15,765 nt of DNA, from assembly GCA_025966215.1 (NCBI GenBank), contig JAOPVM010000195.1:1-15765 (forward strand), given 5' to 3'. The position numbers were made by a program, and so were the translations under genes. Under the pieces are notes generated by a model. It was not told the DNA's origin. It made no database searches and was given only the letters and a program-made list of their open reading frames with translations. How positions within the stretch are numbered: position 1 is the stretch's first letter; every line of letters starts with the position of its first letter. Positions 14,235 to 15,765 of this stretch are shown in pieces. Origin of the DNA: Klenkia sp. GTDB lineage: Bacteria > Actinomycetota > Actinomycetes > Mycobacteriales > Geodermatophilaceae.

Positions 14235-14821
14235 CCAGCGACGGGGGTGGCGTGCGCACCCGCGACCCCGACCGGCGGGTGCGGATCCTCCGGGTGGCCG
14301 CGGACCTGCTCGCCGACCGTGGGTTCCACGGCGTCTCGATGGCCGACATCGGAGGCGCCGCCGGCATCGTCGGGTCCGGGGTCTACCGGCACTTCGACAG
14401 CAAGTCCGCGGTGCTGGTCGCGCTGCTGGACGACGTGATGGACCGGCTGCTGCAGACCGCCTCGGACGCCGGGGCATCGGGCCGGGACGAGCGCGACGTG
14501 CTCGCCGACCTGGTGCACGGCCAGGTGCTGTTCGCCGTGGACGACCGGGCGCTGCTGCAGCTCTACCAGCGCGAGGTGCACAGCCTGCCCGACGCCGACC
14601 GGCGTCGGCTGCGCCGACTGCAGCGGCACTACGTCGAGGAGTGGGTGCACGTGCTCGCCGAGCTCCGCCCCGAGCTGACCGACGCCGTGGCCCGGGCCTC
14701 GGTGCACGCTGCGATCGGCGCGGTGCAGTCGGTGGCCACCTACGACGGCGGGCTGCCCCGGGACGAGGTGGTCGCGCTGCTCACCCGCACCGCCTACGCC
14801 TGCCTCGGCGTCGACCGGTGA
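14231..14821 (+). CDS. TetR/AcrR family transcriptional regulator
   Basis: The 196-residue protein has the TetR N-terminal DNA-binding domain: RVRILRVAADLLADRGFHGVSM (16-37) then ADIGGAAGIVGSGVYRHFDSKSAVL (38-62), the helix-turn-helix with the usual Y-H-F-K-like end. The C-terminal part (about 75-196) is the ligand/dimer domain and is less conserved. It probably represses its own operon and the divergent ligase, released by an acyl-CoA or similar intermediate. The paired operator-like sites at 4437-4454 and 4541-4558 are candidate targets. The GTG start overlaps the DUF1446 stop by GTGA; no separate promoter is seen, so it would be made with the enzymes. Position and analogy with AtuR and LiuR-like regulators support a local role. 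Confidence 0.9.
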   Translation: MTSDGGGVRTRDPDRRVRILRVAADLLADRGFHGVSMADIGGAAGIVGSGVYRHFDSKSAVLVALLDDVMDRLLQTASDAGASGRDERDVLADLVHGQVLFAVDDRALLQLYQREVHSLPDADRRRLRRLQRHYVEEWVHVLAELRPELTDAVARASVHAAIGAVQSVATYDGGLPRDEVVALLTRTAYACLGVDR

Positions 14822-15765
14822 GCGAGCTCGCCTGCGTCGACATCGGCTCCACCTACACCAAGGCCGCCCTGGTCGACACCGACACCGGGGCACTGCTGGC
14901 CACCGCCCAGGCGCCGACCACGCTGGAGGACGTCGTCCGCGGCGTGCTGACCGCGACCGCAGACTTCCCGGACGTGCCCGTACGGGCCTGCTCCAGTGCC
15001 GGTGGGGGCCTGCGGCTGGCCGTGGTCGGGTACGAGGCGCTGATCAGCGCCGAGGCAGGACACCGCGCCGCGCTGAGCGCCGGGGCGCGGGTCGTGCACG
15101 TGGCCGCCGGCCGGCTCGACGACGGCGCCCTCGCCGCGCTGGCCGCCGCCCGCCCCGACGTGCTGCTGCTGGTCGGGGGCACCGATGGCGGGGACACCGC
15201 GGTGCTCAGCCACAACGCCCGCGCCCTCGCCGGGTGGGACCGGTCCGTCCCGGTCGTGCTGGCCGGGAACGTGCAGCTCCAGGCCGAGGTCGCGGACCTG
15301 CTGCGGGACGGCGGCCTGCCGGTCACCGTCTGCGACAACGTGCTGCCCGACATCGGCCTGCTCGCCCCGGAGCCGGCCCGGGCCGGCATCCGGGCGGTCT
15401 TCCTGGAGCACGTCATCGGTGGCGACCGGCTGTCCACCGACCCCCGGCTGCGGCAGTGGGTCCGCGCGGTCACCCCCGACGCGGTGCTCGACGGGGTGGT
15501 CGTGCTGGCCGGGCTGCGCGCCGACGCCACCGTCCCCGGCGTGGTCGCGCTCGACGTCGGCGGCGCCACCACCGACGTCTACTGCGTGCCCGACCCGGAC
15601 CCCGAGCAGGCCGCGCTGCGCCGGGAGGCGGTCGGGGTGCCCGTGCACCGGCGCACCGTGGAGGGCGACCTCGGGGTGCACCACGCCGTCGTCGACCTCC
15701 GGTCCGCCGCGCACGCCGAGGGCCTGCCGCCGCTGGCCGCCGGTGCCCTGGCGATGGGCGAGGCG
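14818..15765 (+). CDS. glmL: GlmL/MutL-type ASKHA protein, probable mutase accessory/reactivating protein (3' end beyond window)
   Basis: From GTG at 14818 the frame is open for 316 codons to the right edge. It begins ELACVDIGSTYTKAALVD (3-20), the phosphate-1 loop of actin/Hsp70-like ATPases, followed by LLVGGTDGGDT (117-127), LDVGGATTDVYCV (245-257) and EGDLGVHH (282-289). This set matches the GlmL/MutL family encoded beside adenosylcobalamin-dependent glutamate mutase and related aminomutases. Its role there is probably ATP-dependent maintenance or reactivation of the B12 mutase. No mutase subunit lies within the window, so its partner would be beyond 15765. It overlaps the TetR stop by GTGA, and no RBS or promoter of its own is seen. 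It is unclear whether it belongs to the carboxylase pathway or starts a neighbouring one. Confidence 0.85.
   Translation, partial: MSELACVDIGSTYTKAALVDTDTGALLATAQAPTTLEDVVRGVLTATADFPDVPVRACSSAGGGLRLAVVGYEALISAEAGHRAALSAGARVVHVAAGRLDDGALAALAAARPDVLLLVGGTDGGDTAVLSHNARALAGWDRSVPVVLAGNVQLQAEVADLLRDGGLPVTVCDNVLPDIGLLAPEPARAGIRAVFLEHVIGGDRLSTDPRLRQWVRAVTPDAVLDGVVVLAGLRADATVPGVVALDVGGATTDVYCVPDPDPEQAALRREAVGVPVHRRTVEGDLGVHHAVVDLRSAAHAEGLPPLAAGALAMGEA

Noticed and set aside
10281..14477. A 1398-codon open frame on the minus strand opposite the crotonase, TIGR03084 and DUF1446 genes
   Set aside because: It is rich in Arg, Pro, Gly and Ala with no recognisable domain, and lies opposite genes with clear family motifs. 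Long antisense frames are normal in very GC-rich DNA.

Overview
The window is very GC-rich DNA with dense, tightly packed genes, a strong G/C bias at third codon positions, many GTG starts and GAGGAG-type ribosome sites. This points to a high-GC actinobacterium. The gene styles (DUF485-ActP pair, TIGR03084 protein, actinobacterial acyl-CoA dehydrogenase type) agree. A Geodermatophilaceae-like or related soil actinomycete is only a guess. I see no tRNA, rRNA, CRISPR array, insertion sequence or phage gene.

Left part (1-2700): a Rieske [2Fe-2S] oxygenase-type gene runs leftward off the edge. It is divergent from a two-gene transporter operon made of a DUF485 small membrane protein and an ActP/MctC-type cation:monocarboxylate symporter, which overlap by ATGA. 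The shared upstream region carries a perfect 16-bp palindrome whose 14-bp core equals the core of the ideal LacI-family lac operator. The operon ends at a strong 16-bp-stem hairpin that also faces the convergent ligase gene.

Middle and right (2698-15765): a leftward acyl-CoA synthetase gene and a rightward nine-gene run diverge from a 181-bp region (4390-4570). Each direction has a plausible promoter, and each promoter carries a copy of a related operator-like motif (AGTGAAC-N3-CGA-Y-CAC). The rightward run is acyl-CoA dehydrogenase, second acyl-CoA ligase, acyl-CoA carboxylase beta subunit (MCC/geranyl-CoA-carboxylase type), biotin-carrying alpha subunit, crotonase-family protein, TIGR03084 DinB/MDMPI-like metal protein, DUF1446/AtuA-like protein, TetR regulator, and a GlmL/MutL-type ASKHA protein cut by the right edge. 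Six of the seven junctions from the ligase onward are GTGA start/stop overlaps and the seventh has a 1-nt gap, so it reads as one translationally coupled operon.

Together the genes suggest a catabolic route. A carboxylic acid is activated to its CoA thioester (either ligase), desaturated by the dehydrogenase, carboxylated on an activated carbon by the biotin enzyme, then processed by the crotonase and AtuA-like proteins, under control of the TetR protein. The layout resembles the acyclic terpene utilisation (atu) and leucine/isovalerate (liu) pathways of Pseudomonas. It lacks an HMG-CoA-type lyase here, has a crotonase missing one catalytic glutamate, and adds a TIGR03084 protein and a B12-mutase-type accessory protein. 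The substrate is not determined by the sequence, and this cluster is the best candidate in the window for an undescribed pathway.
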